Below, piece after piece: positions 20,959-30,700 of a DNA stretch of 39,470 nucleotides. The stretch comes from a virus. The notes under the pieces were generated by a model. It had not been told where the DNA came from. It searched no databases and was given only the letters and a program-made list of their open reading frames with translations. Made by a program: the position numbers and the translations under genes. The stretch covers positions 1 through 39,470 of IMG/VR virus record IMGVR_UViG_3300036799_000147; one strand, given 5' to 3'. The first letter of the stretch is position 1. Every line of letters begins with the position of its first letter.

Positions 20959-21082
20959 CGTCGTCGTCCTCATCTGCAGGCGGCTCTGTTGCCGCCGACT
21001 CAGGTGCCTCGGGTTGGTCCTCATCCTCTGGCTCAGCAGGGGGATCTGGAAGCGGTGGACTGGGATCCGGTTGCTCGCGCAT
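20933..21082 (-). CDS. Small acidic Pro/Glu/Asp-rich protein
   Basis: The 49-residue product is almost wholly P, E, D, A (PSPPLPDPPAEPEDEDQPEA, then DEDDDDGG). ATG 21082 follows a strong ribosome site (GAGGAG). Extended acidic peptides of this kind are usually flexible. It may bind a basic partner or act as a DNA mimic. It overlaps the next gene, whose start lies inside it. Confidence 0.5.
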   Translation of the reverse strand: MREQPDPSPPLPDPPAEPEDEDQPEAPESAATEPPADEDDDDGGPEPTS

Positions 21083-21090
21083 GGGACTCC

Positions 21091-21555
21091 TCAGAAGGTG
21101 GTGACGACCATCGTGTTGGACACCGTCGTGCCCTGCGCGTTGGTCGCCTGCACGGTGCAGTAGTAGGTCGTCTTGGTTGTCAGCCCGGTAGCGCTGATGG
21201 TCTGCGCCGCGGCGGTGGTGCCGGCCGCGTTGGAAGCCATTGCCTGGGTCACGCCGTAGTTGAGCCGCGAGCTCGTCACCGTCGCGTCGAAGGTGACCGC
21301 GATGCCAAAGCCGGTGCTGGTCACGTTGGTGATCTGCAGGCTGGTGATCTTCGGCGCGCCGGCTGGGCCTGACTGGGTTACCCCGCCACCCGGCCGCGTG
21401 CCACCACCGGCGCTCAGGTAGCCCTGGCTGGCGTTGGCTGGCCAGGTACCTGGCTTGGCCACGCCAGGCGGATCGTTACCGGCGTAGTCGACCGGCGTGT
21501 GGGTCCACAGGCCCTGCGCCGCACCGACCTGGCTCTCGATGTCGGTGGCGTTCAC
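21091..21555 (-). CDS. Fibronectin type III-like virion protein
   Basis: A 154-residue protein with a Gly/Pro-rich linker at the N-terminus. Residues about 68-154 have FnIII strand order: PKITSLQITNVTSTGFGIAV, SRLNYGVTQ, TYYCTVQATNAQGTTVSNT. FnIII/Ig-like folds on virions usually give weak attachment to surface sugars. GTG 21555 starts in the upstream stop (GTGA). It lies between capsid and tail genes, so a head decoration or tail accessory protein is plausible. Confidence 0.68.
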   Translation of the reverse strand: MNATDIESQVGAAQGLWTHTPVDYAGNDPPGVAKPGTWPANASQGYLSAGGGTRPGGGVTQSGPAGAPKITSLQITNVTSTGFGIAVTFDATVTSSRLNYGVTQAMASNAAGTTAAAQTISATGLTTKTTYYCTVQATNAQGTTVSNTMVVTTF

Positions 21556-22079
21556 TGGCTCGGCTCAGCCGCGGCAGGCGCCTTACCTGACTTCTCGTCC
21601 CAGTACGCGTTGATGTTCTCGATCTGTTGCTCGGCGCCCTTGGTGTAGCCCTTCCACTCGTAGTAGGGCACGTTCGCCAGCGGCACCAGGCAATCGGTGC
21701 CGTCGGGCTTGGTCATCGTCACCCAGGTGTTCGGGTCGATCTGGGGGTCGGGCCCGGAGACCGCCTTGGCGTAGCTGTTCGGCTCGAGCTCGAGCACCTC
21801 GGGCGGACTGGCCGGCGCGGGGTAGGCCGCCAGCGCCTCCTCGAGCGTCTGGGCGTTGACGGTGATGGGCTGCTGCGTCGGACTGGCGTCGACCACGGGT
21901 GTATCGGACATGTCTGCTCCCTGAGCCTCAGACTGACGAGCCAGCACGTCGCGGCGATCGTGCACGGCGTTGATGACGGTAACGCGCCCCTCGGCCTCGG
22001 CCTCGATGGCATCCAGCTCCTCGGACGTTGTCGCGGCGTTGGCCTCGGCGATCAGCTCGGCCGCCGACGGTGCGCTCAC
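21552..22079 (-). CDS. Hypothetical virion-region protein
   Basis: A 175-residue acidic protein. The N-terminal helix (AELIAEANAATTSEELDAIEAEAEGRV) looks like a coiled coil, the middle is disordered, and a C-terminal beta part has NTWVTMTKPDGTDCLVPL and PYYEWKGYTKG. It starts with GTG 22079 in the upstream stop. Two genes below the capsid gene, so probably a head protein. No family recognised. Confidence 0.6.
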   Translation of the reverse strand: MSAPSAAELIAEANAATTSEELDAIEAEAEGRVTVINAVHDRRDVLARQSEAQGADMSDTPVVDASPTQQPITVNAQTLEEALAAYPAPASPPEVLELEPNSYAKAVSGPDPQIDPNTWVTMTKPDGTDCLVPLANVPYYEWKGYTKGAEQQIENINAYWDEKSGKAPAAAEPSQ

Positions 22080-22729
22080 GTCGAGGTACTCCGACCTCGC
22101 GCCTGCTGGCGACGCGCCTGGTCAATCGGATCGTAGCCCTGACCCTGAATGAGTTCACCGGGCGCGCGGCCCTGGCGCGTGAGCATCGACTGCAGGCCCT
22201 CCAGGCTCTGCGTCTCGGCGGTCTCCACGCCGGCCATCAATCGCGCGTCGAGGGCTTCTTCACGCTGCTGCGCGCGCCTGGGCTGGATGACGCGGATGTC
22301 TTTGCCGGTGTCGGCCTTGATGTCCTTGAGGTACTCGCGGATCTCTTCGATGGTGTAGTCGTCGAAGGTGTCCTCAAGGTTCAGGTCGCGGTAGCGCTCG
22401 CCGGCGCGGCGGATGGCGTTGATCAGCGCGGCCTTCATGCGCTGTTGCTCGAGCAGCTTCGGAAACTCGACCTGGGTGTACTGCTGCTCCTCGCTCAGGC
22501 CGCCCTGGCGACCTGGCGCCTGACCCAGCATGCGATAGCCCTTGTCCTGGTAGTAGGCGCGGTTCTGCGGGTCGCCCTGGAGTTTGACGACGGTGCCGTC
22601 GGGCTTCAGGAAGTGGCGCAGTGGATAGTTGTAGTTCTGGCCGCGGCGGGGCTGAGACGCCTGGGGCGGCGTCTCTTTGAGCAGACTGTCCAGGAAGTCG
22701 CTGCCGCTGCCGTCTGGCGTCTCAGTCAT
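22076..22729 (-). CDS. Hypothetical head-region protein
   Basis: A 217-residue protein beginning MTETPDGSGSDFLDSLL, with YNYPLRHFLKPDGTVVKLQG, then a helical section (LLEQQRMKAALINAIRRAGERY) and a basic disordered tail. It directly follows the major capsid gene, so a head completion or head-associated role is likely. The family is not recognised. Confidence 0.62.
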   Translation of the reverse strand: MTETPDGSGSDFLDSLLKETPPQASQPRRGQNYNYPLRHFLKPDGTVVKLQGDPQNRAYYQDKGYRMLGQAPGRQGGLSEEQQYTQVEFPKLLEQQRMKAALINAIRRAGERYRDLNLEDTFDDYTIEEIREYLKDIKADTGKDIRVIQPRRAQQREEALDARLMAGVETAETQSLEGLQSMLTRQGRAPGELIQGQGYDPIDQARRQQARGRSTST

Positions 22730-22730
22730 C

Positions 22731-23585
22731 TCAGCTCGCTCCGTTGACCAGTACGCCGAAAGCGTCGCGCATCTCCTGGTGACCGTAGATCACCTCCGAA
22801 GCAAGCTTCCAGGTGAAGAAATCGATGTCGTAGAAGACGTGTGTCTTCGGCGTGCGCTGCTCGACCAGCGCCAGCGCGTCGCGGTGGAAAATCGCGCTGT
22901 TGGCCTGCCCGGCGGCCGGCTTGACCAGGTTGGTGGTGACCTTCAAGGTCAGCCCGTACATCTCGCCCAGCACACCGTTACGAACAGGCATGCTGCCTGT
23001 GCCGATGTACAGCGCGTTGCTCCAGCGGTCGAGTGCCAGCTTGGCCACCTTCTCGGCCGGAGTCATGATGAAAAAGCGATCGTCCTGCGGCACGTCGGCG
23101 TCGTCCAACAGCTTGATCGCGGCCAGCACGTTGGCATCCGAGGCCGCCGTGCCGAGGGTCCCGACGGTCTGTGAGAAGCCGGCGAAGTCGGTGGCCAGCT
23201 TGGTGTCGATGTCCTTGGCCAGCGCGTAGCCCAGCTTGCGCTGGTACTCGTTCTGGACGTCGATCTGGCTCTGGACCTTGACGATGTCCTCGATGCCGAC
23301 CGCGGCGTACGACCAGATGTTGAGCACGATGGTGACGGCCGTCTCGGCGACGGTCTCATACACAATCGCACTGTTTTCGGCCTTGGCGCGAGCCGCCAGG
23401 TTGCCGATGCTGGCCACCTTGACGCTCTTACCAACGCTGGCGTCGTCCTCGAAGCCGCGGTTGACGCTGTCGGCGATGACGAGGTTGCTCTCGGTCGCGC
23501 GCAGTACCTGCTTCGACCAGATGTCTGGCGAAAAGATGCCGTCGGCGATGGTTTTGTCGACGAACTCAGAGGCCCCAGTGGCCAT
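22731..23585 (-). CDS. Major capsid protein
   Basis: The 284-residue product shows the podovirus-type coat pattern: FSPDIWSKQVLRATESNLVI, ADSVNRGFEDDASVGKSVKV, LNIWSYAAVGIEDIVKVQSQ, KLGYALAKDIDTKLA, then domain segments ending EVIYGHQEMRDAFGVL. Size and position right after a scaffold-like gene support an HK97-fold coat protein. A GGAG lies about 10 bases before ATG 23585. Confidence 0.87.
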   Translation of the reverse strand: MATGASEFVDKTIADGIFSPDIWSKQVLRATESNLVIADSVNRGFEDDASVGKSVKVASIGNLAARAKAENSAIVYETVAETAVTIVLNIWSYAAVGIEDIVKVQSQIDVQNEYQRKLGYALAKDIDTKLATDFAGFSQTVGTLGTAASDANVLAAIKLLDDADVPQDDRFFIMTPAEKVAKLALDRWSNALYIGTGSMPVRNGVLGEMYGLTLKVTTNLVKPAAGQANSAIFHRDALALVEQRTPKTHVFYDIDFFTWKLASEVIYGHQEMRDAFGVLVNGAS

Positions 23586-23632
23586 ATTGGGTTACTCCAG
23601 CGTCTCATCCTCTGGAAAAGAAGGTGAGGAGA

Positions 23633-24550
23633 TCAGCGCCGGGTGACGTCGACTCCGCGGGTCAAGCGGACTCGGACACCGTTCCGCGCGTGTCCGTTCT
23701 CGTCGAAATACCGCTCGTATTCCGCCAGCGACATGCGTTCGATCTCGGCATCCGTGATCTCGCGGACACCTGGGCTCGGACCACCGTTGCGTTCTGGCGA
23801 TGGCTCAGCACCGACGGTTGCGCTGAGTTCGGCTTTATCCAGCGCCGGCTGGCGCTTCTTGAGTTCCGCCTCGGCCACGTGATTGGCTTTGGCCTCCACC
23901 AGGGCATCGAGGTACGCCTCGAAGCTGGCGAAGTTGCGTCCAGAGACCTGTGCCTGCACCTCGGCCGGCAGCTTGCTCTGGAACTGGGTCACCTGCTGCA
24001 TGAATGGCTCGCTGGCTTGCACCTGCTGGACCTGCTGCGCGCGGGCTTCCTGTTCGGGTGAATACAACTCTCCTAAGCGGTACAGATCACCGCGCCGCCA
24101 GGCGTCCTGTCGTTCGCGCTCGGCAACCTCGGCAGCTTGCTGGGCAGCTTGCTCGCGGGAGACCCGCTGGGCCATGTTGCCAATCCAGCCGCTGATCTGG
24201 GGATGCTTCTGGAGCTCGTCGAGCGGGACGTTTTTGAGAATGGTTGCCAGCGCCGTTTGCGGGTCCGTCGACTCGCGCACGGTCTGCATCCATTCCGGCG
24301 GCGAGGCGCCCTCGGGCGAGCCGGCGGTAGGAGGTGGTCCCGACCCGTCGGTCTCGCCCTCAGGCCCCGCAGCACCCTGAACGACTCCGGGAGTGGAGGC
24401 AGGTGCTGCAGGTTGCCGCGAAGCACGGCCTGTGCGACGTGCTCGCGGCTCGCGCGATGCGGTCTCTGATGGAGCTTGCTCCTCGACCACGCGTGAAGTC
24501 TCGACCTCCTCGAGTAGGTCCGGGTGGACGCCGCGGTCGCTCATCGTCAC
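23633..24550 (-). CDS. Capsid scaffolding protein
   Basis: A 305-residue protein. Residues 1-85 are disordered and Pro/Gly/Ser-rich. Residues 85-230 are strongly helical and Gln/Glu-rich (REQAAQQAAEVAERERQDAW, FMQQVTQFQSKLPAEVQAQV). The C-terminus is charged (IERMSLAEYERYFDENGHAR), the usual coat-binding end of scaffolds. It sits just before the coat gene. The start is GTG 24550 (GTGA overlap) or ATG 24544. Confidence 0.78.
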   Translation of the reverse strand: MTMSDRGVHPDLLEEVETSRVVEEQAPSETASREPRARRTGRASRQPAAPASTPGVVQGAAGPEGETDGSGPPPTAGSPEGASPPEWMQTVRESTDPQTALATILKNVPLDELQKHPQISGWIGNMAQRVSREQAAQQAAEVAERERQDAWRRGDLYRLGELYSPEQEARAQQVQQVQASEPFMQQVTQFQSKLPAEVQAQVSGRNFASFEAYLDALVEAKANHVAEAELKKRQPALDKAELSATVGAEPSPERNGGPSPGVREITDAEIERMSLAEYERYFDENGHARNGVRVRLTRGVDVTRR

Positions 24551-24717
24551 GGCTTCTTGCCCTTGCTCGTCTTCGGCAGCTTGCTGAGGCTCACACCCTT
24601 GAGCTTGTTGCGCGCGTCAGCTGGCTTGAAGCCCGGAATCTGCCCACCGGCCGCCGCGCCAAACAGCTTGGCCTGCGCCTGGCTGGTGGGTTTCTTGTAC
24701 GGACGGTTACCGGGCAT
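24547..24717 (-). CDS. Small basic virion-region protein (56 aa)
   Basis: The product MPGNRPYKKPTSQAQAKLFG continues AAAGGQIPGFKPADARNKLK and ends in a lysine-rich tail. The pattern S-x-A-Q-x-x-LFG...A followed by KL-x-G is a recurrent small phage head protein type of unknown function. It ends in GTGA with the scaffold start. It may bind DNA or the capsid interior. Confidence 0.65.
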   Translation of the reverse strand: MPGNRPYKKPTSQAQAKLFGAAAGGQIPGFKPADARNKLKGVSLSKLPKTSKGKKP

Positions 24718-24725
24718 CTGAGCTC

Positions 24726-25991
24726 CTAACTGCCGGGTCGCTTGACCGTACCGTATGTCGACGGTGCTTGAAAACCTGGCAACGTGTTCTTGATCTGCTG
24801 CTGCGCGTCGGCCGGGTCCAGCCCGTACTTCTCTTGCATGCCCTGCAGCACCAGATTCTGAGTCGTTTGCGGCGCTCTGAAGAATTGCACCGAGTCAATT
24901 TTGTTCGGGGTCGGGATGGCGTCCAGGATTTGCTGGGTGCTGGTCTGATTCGCCTGCGGGCTCTGGATGTCCTGGATCATCTGGGTCAGGTAGCCCACGC
25001 CGGCGCTCGGTGCGCCGCCCTGGCCGGCCGTGCCCAGGCCCTGGACCTGGTTGGTCTGGCCGAAGCCGGCCACCGGTTGACCCTGCAGCAGTTGATTGAG
25101 CTGACCCATGGCGGCCTGCTGCTTGAACGGGTTGGCCTGCATCTGATTGATCAGGTTGACCAGCCCGGTCTCCTGCGCGTACGCCTGCTGCTGTGCCGCC
25201 AGCGTGGTATCGCCAGCCTGCGGAGCTGCGCCAGAACCGCCGTAGAGCTGCGCGTACTGCGCCTGCGCTGCCAGTGTCTGCTGACTGCCGGGGGGCTGGC
25301 CCGTTGGACCGTACACGAACACGTTCGGATCGGTGCCACTGGCAGCCAGCTGTGGCTGCACGAAGGCCCAGTAATTGGCCGCCGCGGCGTCCGGATTGCC
25401 CCCCGCGCCCGTGAGAAATGCCTGCTTGTCGGCCGGATTGGCGCGTGCATTGAAGGCGTCGACGGCGATGTTGCGCTGCGCCGTACCCGGCGCCGTGTAG
25501 GTGCCTGTCAGGCCCGCCACCTGGGCCGCGATGTTGGCCTGCTGGTTCTGGGCTGCCAGGGTTGGCGCACCTCCGTAAGTGCCGGTGACGCCCGCCTGCG
25601 AGATACCGAAGTTCTGATTGAACTGGCGGATCTGCTCGTTGAGTTGATCCGTGCTCAGGCCGAACGTCTGATTGAACTCACGAATGGTCTCGTCCAGCGC
25701 GGCTTTGTTGCCGCTCGCCGCGGCGCCGAGCAGCTGGTTGATGCCAGCCTGCAGCTGCTGCGTCCCAGCGCCAACCGTCGTCTGCGCACCCAGCTGGGTG
25801 CCCGGCGTCGGACTGGTGCTCAGATTGGGTGTGCTGGTGAATTTCGAATCGGCCGCTTTGGCTGCGGACAGGTCGCTCGGGGTCGCGGCGTTGGCGTACG
25901 CCTGGTTGATCGCCGCGTCGGTCAGCGGGCCGTTGTAACCAGCCGCCAGGACCTGTGCCTGACGATCGGCTTGCGTCTGCGCAGCTGCCAT
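24726..25991 (-). CDS. Ala/Gln-rich internal virion protein
   Basis: A 421-residue protein of low complexity, rich in A, Q, G and N, with repeated helices (LDETIREFNQTFGLSTDQL, EQIRQFNQNFGISQAG: two related REFNQ/RQFNQ blocks). ATG 25991 overlaps the upstream stop by one base, and the longer frame to 26090 is unnecessary. Gene order after portal and two other large low-complexity proteins suggests an ejection/internal core protein. The evidence is composition and context. Confidence 0.62.
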   Translation of the reverse strand: MAAAQTQADRQAQVLAAGYNGPLTDAAINQAYANAATPSDLSAAKAADSKFTSTPNLSTSPTPGTQLGAQTTVGAGTQQLQAGINQLLGAAASGNKAALDETIREFNQTFGLSTDQLNEQIRQFNQNFGISQAGVTGTYGGAPTLAAQNQQANIAAQVAGLTGTYTAPGTAQRNIAVDAFNARANPADKQAFLTGAGGNPDAAAANYWAFVQPQLAASGTDPNVFVYGPTGQPPGSQQTLAAQAQYAQLYGGSGAAPQAGDTTLAAQQQAYAQETGLVNLINQMQANPFKQQAAMGQLNQLLQGQPVAGFGQTNQVQGLGTAGQGGAPSAGVGYLTQMIQDIQSPQANQTSTQQILDAIPTPNKIDSVQFFRAPQTTQNLVLQGMQEKYGLDPADAQQQIKNTLPGFQAPSTYGTVKRPGS

Positions 25992-27793
25992 CAGGCGGCC
26001 ACCGGCATGCCCACGGTCTGGGGTGCCATAAACGGTTGCGGCGGCGTCGGCGACATGGCCGGCGCGGTAAAGCCGCCGGGTACGCCCCACGGAGCTCCCG
26101 TATTGCTTCCGACGACCTGACCCGTGGCTGGCATGCCGGCACCGACGCCCGGATAGGCGCTGCCGTACGCGGTCCAGGGGTTGGGCGAGCTCGCTGGGCC
26201 ACCGCCCGAGATATTGATGTTGATGGCGCCCTGCGCCCCCTGAGCACCCATCGACGGCTGTGCCGAGCGCACCGGTGCCAGCAGCGCTGGATTAGCTTGC
26301 GAGGCTGCCAGACGTCCAGCGGGAGTGTCTTGAAAGCCGGCCGTGTTCATGGCAGCTGTGCTGGCCTGCGGGTTGAACGGGGTAGTCCCTGTCAGCGGCG
26401 CGGAGACCGCGCCACCGGCGCCAGCAGCTGTCGTCGGCCCACCCGTGACCTTCTGACCGGTCGCCGCCGACCACTTATCCAGCAGCAGCGACAGCGTGGC
26501 GATCGCCTTCTGGGTGACCGGATCCGCGGCATTGGATGTCGGATCCGCGGCAGCCACCATGCGCGCCGCGGCGTCGAGGGTGGCCTGACCACCGCTCAGC
26601 TCAGCCGTCCAGCCAGCCAGGCCCTGCACCAGGTTGGCGCCCAGGTCCGACGGGATCCCACCGGCCGCGCCAAAGTTCTTATTGCCCAGCGCGCTGCCCA
26701 TCAGGTTGCTGAGCGCACCGGTGGCCTGTGCTGCTCGAGTCGACAGCAGCTGCGCGCCGGCCTGCGCACCTTGAGTGGCCTGGCTTCGAGCGTTGGTCAG
26801 CAAGTTGTTGGCAGCCGTAATGGCGTTGGTCTGCGTCTGCGAGTCGGCCGTGGCCTGTGCCGCGGCAGCTGTCTGGGCTTCGACTGCCTGGTTGTGGCGT
26901 GCAGCTTCGACATTGCTGGCCGCGGTCGAAGCTGCGTTCTGCTGGTTGACGCTGAGCGTGCCCTGCGCGATCTGATTGGCCTGCTGCTGAGTCAGCCGCT
27001 CAGTGTCGATGCGCTGCTGGTTCTGGGCATCGGCGATGTTCAGGTGCTCGCGGTTGGCGACGTTCATCGCCTCGTCCTGCGCGAGTTTGATGGCTGCCTG
27101 ATCCGAGCCGGCCTGCTCGATCTTGATGCGCGCCTCGTTGATCGCCTGATTGCTGGCCGCGACCTGGGCGTTGGTCTTGGCGTTGACCAGCGCGATATCG
27201 TTCGCGGTCTGCGAGTTCTTGTTGTTGTCGCTGGCGATCTTCAGCTGGGCGTCGATCTGCTGCTGGGTCAGACCCTGGCTCTTCAGGGTCGCGTCCATCG
27301 TCGCGATCTCCTGATCGGTCATGTTCAGACCGCGCGAATCGACGTTCTTCTGTCGATTGGCTGCAGTGTCCTGCAGGTCCTTCAGGTCCTGATTGGCCTT
27401 GGCCGTGGCTGCCTGCGACGCCGCCACAGCGGCCGCAGTGGTGCTCTGGTCCTTATCGTTGGGCTTGACACCCTGCTCGACACCGGTGACGTTCCAGTCC
27501 AGCTGGTCGAGGCCGACGTTGGCAGCGTTAACGCCTTGACCCTGCGGCCGCATGGTGACCGTGCGGACTTCGCCGTTGGGCCCAAGCAGCGTCAGCTGCC
27601 AGTCGACCGAAGCACGCCCGGGTGCAGCTGTTGGCGTGCCCTGCGACGTCTTACCCGGCTGGACCAGCGAGTTGGGATCAACCGTGACGCCGTCCTTGTC
27701 GGGCTTGGGCGTCGGCACGCCGCTGATCGACCACTGCGTCGGGTCGAGCTTCAGCGCACGTAAGAACTCGTCTGGATCAGAGAAACGTGCCAT
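25991..27793 (-). CDS. Long helical Ala/Gln-rich internal virion (ejection) protein
   Basis: In this 600-residue protein, residues 1-110 are folded and Trp-containing (WSISGVPTPKP, VDWQLTLLGPNGEVRTV). Residues 110-400 are a very long, nearly uninterrupted Ala/Gln/Asn-rich helical region (QQIDAQLKIASDNNKNSQTA, NREHLNIADAQNQQRIDTE), and the C-terminus is Gly/Pro-rich. Long helical, poorly conserved proteins like this form the internal core or ejectosome of podoviruses. The frame starts in the stop of the 1,798-aa gene (TAATG, 27793). Confidence 0.65.
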   Translation of the reverse strand: MARFSDPDEFLRALKLDPTQWSISGVPTPKPDKDGVTVDPNSLVQPGKTSQGTPTAAPGRASVDWQLTLLGPNGEVRTVTMRPQGQGVNAANVGLDQLDWNVTGVEQGVKPNDKDQSTTAAAVAASQAATAKANQDLKDLQDTAANRQKNVDSRGLNMTDQEIATMDATLKSQGLTQQQIDAQLKIASDNNKNSQTANDIALVNAKTNAQVAASNQAINEARIKIEQAGSDQAAIKLAQDEAMNVANREHLNIADAQNQQRIDTERLTQQQANQIAQGTLSVNQQNAASTAASNVEAARHNQAVEAQTAAAAQATADSQTQTNAITAANNLLTNARSQATQGAQAGAQLLSTRAAQATGALSNLMGSALGNKNFGAAGGIPSDLGANLVQGLAGWTAELSGGQATLDAAARMVAAADPTSNAADPVTQKAIATLSLLLDKWSAATGQKVTGGPTTAAGAGGAVSAPLTGTTPFNPQASTAAMNTAGFQDTPAGRLAASQANPALLAPVRSAQPSMGAQGAQGAININISGGGPASSPNPWTAYGSAYPGVGAGMPATGQVVGSNTGAPWGVPGGFTAPAMSPTPPQPFMAPQTVGMPVAA

Positions 27794-30700
27794 TAGCGGC
27801 TCCCGGCGCCCACTGTACGCCCGACTACTGTCTTACCCTCGGCAACGCGCGCATTGAGCTCACCCGCAGGTGTCATGCGCTGCCACAGCGTGGCCATGTC
27901 CGGCTCGGCACTGCGCAGCTTGCTGGCCAGCATCTTGGCCTTCTGATTGTCGGTCTGGTTCTGGTACGCGGCCGAGTTGACTAGCTGACCGACGGCCTTG
28001 TCGATGGCCTGCGCGCGCTGATAGGTGAGCTCGCGCTGCTCGCTCTCATTCAGCGGGATGGTGCTACCGCGCAGGCTGACCTGCGTTGGCGCCTTGGTCG
28101 GACCAGGGATCTGATACCCCAGCCGCTGTAGCCGATTCGTCTCGGCATCCAGGTCGCTGACCGGCCGCGTCTGCATGCCCAGCAGTTCGCCAAAGCCAGC
28201 CGAGCGACGCTCTTGCGGCTCAGGCGTGGTCATGGATGGCTGAGACGGCAGCATGCCCTCGAGGCCAGGGATACGCGCCTGCTCGCGCTGCAGGAACTGC
28301 TGCCAGCCCTGATTGCTCGGATCACGCAACACCGGGTCAAACGCCGCGGTGGCCTGCGTCAACGCCGCACCGGTGGGCAGGTAGCGGTCGATGTAGCTAC
28401 CAGCCAGCGAGCCGGTCGCGCCGGCCAGATTGCCCTCGCCCACCTGGTTGAGCGTCTTGATCAGGTCCGCGGCGTAGAACTGGTTGGCCATCGTCTTGCC
28501 GATGGCGTTGTACATACTCTTGACGTAGTCGGGGTTGGGCTTCGCGCCCTCCTTGGTCAGTGCCTCATACATGGCTGCCGGCGCCGCGATTGGCAGCGCC
28601 CAGGCACCCCAGTTGGAGTAATCGAACCACTGCCCGCCGATGCGGATGCCACTGGGATGCTCCTTATCGTCAGGCCCGCGGATGTTGCCGTTGAGCACGT
28701 TGGCGATAACCGCTGTGCTGACCACGCTCTGCGTCAGGAACTCGCCCGTAGCTTCTTGCATGGCGTGCTCGTCACCCGCGCGCCAGGCTTTCGCGAACTT
28801 GATCGCTGCCAGGCTCTCGCCGACGACGGGCATGCGCTTGCCGCCGATGTTGAAGATGCGTCCTGGTACTGCGGCAAACGGCACGCCCGCGTCGAGCAAC
28901 AACCCGGCCGCCTGATGTTTGAGATCCGGCGCAGCCAGCAGCTTGTTCTTGAGCTCGCTCAGCCCCTGGCCTGGCCCTTTGCCCTCGCCGAACACCGACA
29001 GGTTGGCCATCTTCTGACCCGCGTCGTCCAGGCGTTTCTGATTAGCGCCCAGTAGCGCGCTGAGCGGCTGTCCGGGATTCTCGCGAATCAACCGCTGGCC
29101 CTCGGAGCCGGCGCCCATCGCCCAGCCCAGTGTGCGGAAAAAGTCGTCGGTAGCCCCCAGCGCGCGCAGTGCAAACCACTTGGCTGGCGTGGTGCCCTGC
29201 GCTTCGGTCATCTGCGTACGGCCGCTGCTGAGCGTCTTCGCGAAGTTGGTAAACGCGTCTGGCAGCGCCTGACCGGCCGCGCGGAGTCCAGCAATAGCTT
29301 CATCACCGTTACCCCCAGCAGCCGACACCAGCGGCGTCCTGGCGAGCTCGACCAGCTGGCTGATGATGTTGGTGGTGTGCGTCTTGATGCCCGAGAGCAG
29401 GTTGTTCTTGGTGAACGCACTGACGTTCTGCGCCAGCGTCTGCGGCGGATTGACCAGCGGCATGCCCGGCAGCGGCAGGGGATTGGCTGGCGGTCGCAGG
29501 CCACGCAGGTCGTTGTAGTTCGGACCAAGGCCGTGCTGCGCCAGCCGCAGGGCTGTACCGGGAGCGGTCGCGCCCAACACACCCGCTGCTACATCACGCG
29601 CGAAACGATCGCCAGTATGCGACTTATCTTCGTCGGACATGGTCGCTTCCTGGCTGGCCACGCCCGCTGCAGCGCCGCCCAGCTGCAATGCCAGACGCGG
29701 GTCAGCCGCCCCGCCCTGCCGGTTGGCGATGACGTTGCGAGCCTTGTCGACGCCGGTGTCGAACAGCACGTGCACGTCGTGACTGATCGGACTGCCCCGC
29801 GCGTCCGTCATCGGAACGCGCTGCCCACCGGGGTAACTGATGCCATCAAAACCAGCCGCCTTGAGCGTGTCATTAGCGAACTGCTTGTTGGTGTTGGCCA
29901 GCGCGTCATACAGGTCTTGACCAGTCGCCGTCGGACCGCTGGTGTAGCGCTCGACGTCTCGAGCCACCATCTGGTCGCGGTAGTCGTTGCTCGAATTGAG
30001 CACGTCCAGCACGGCGTTTTTGGTGTCCTGGTCGAGGGGTGCCTCGATGTTCAGCATGTGCAGGTTGGGCGTGTCCTGCAGACTGCGAGTGGTTTCATCG
30101 AAGACCTTGGGCACGTTAGTGATGTCGGGCAGCTCAACTGCCCGAACGTTCGGCCCGGAGCGCGGGTTGTACTCAGCAATCTGCTGCTGCAGATCTTGTT
30201 GCCGCTGGTTGAGCATGGAACGGCGACGGTCCGACAACCCCGGCTGCGCAAGTTGCGAAGCCACGTCCTGCAAGTCGGCCTGCAGGGCACTGAAGTCATC
30301 GGGACGTGCCTGCGCGTAGCCCGGCGATACGACACTGCCAGGTTGACGCTTGACTGAACTGCTGAGCCACGACGGACCCACTTGTTCACCCCCCTCAGCC
30401 ACTACACCGCCGGCCACTTCCGGGCTGGTGGTGGTGTAGTAGCCGGGCCCGAACAATGCTTCGGGGTCGCCAGCGCTCGCGGCGGGCTGCTCAAAATCGG
30501 CGCTGGTGCCGTGGTACACGCGCGTGACCTGCTGCTTGACCGCGGTGGCGATCTCTCTGAGCTTGTCCGTGTCGAGCGTGCCGGCTTCGTTCTTGACGAA
30601 GTCGCCGATCGGACCTTTGGCCAGGTCAGCCATGATGTCTTCGACACTCGCACGCGCCCAGCGACCAGCACCGCTGACCGCTGCTCGAGCAGCGTCTCTG

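Noticed and set aside
24768-26120. Long + strand frame (450 residues) opposite an internal virion protein
   Set aside because: Arg/Leu/Gly-rich, no ribosome site, and lies exactly antisense to a well-coupled minus-strand gene. In GC-rich DNA such frames arise by chance.
25955-27763. 602-residue + strand frame
   Set aside because: Mirror frame of the 600-residue ejection protein. Composition is repetitive L/V/D/G and it has no coupling to neighbours.
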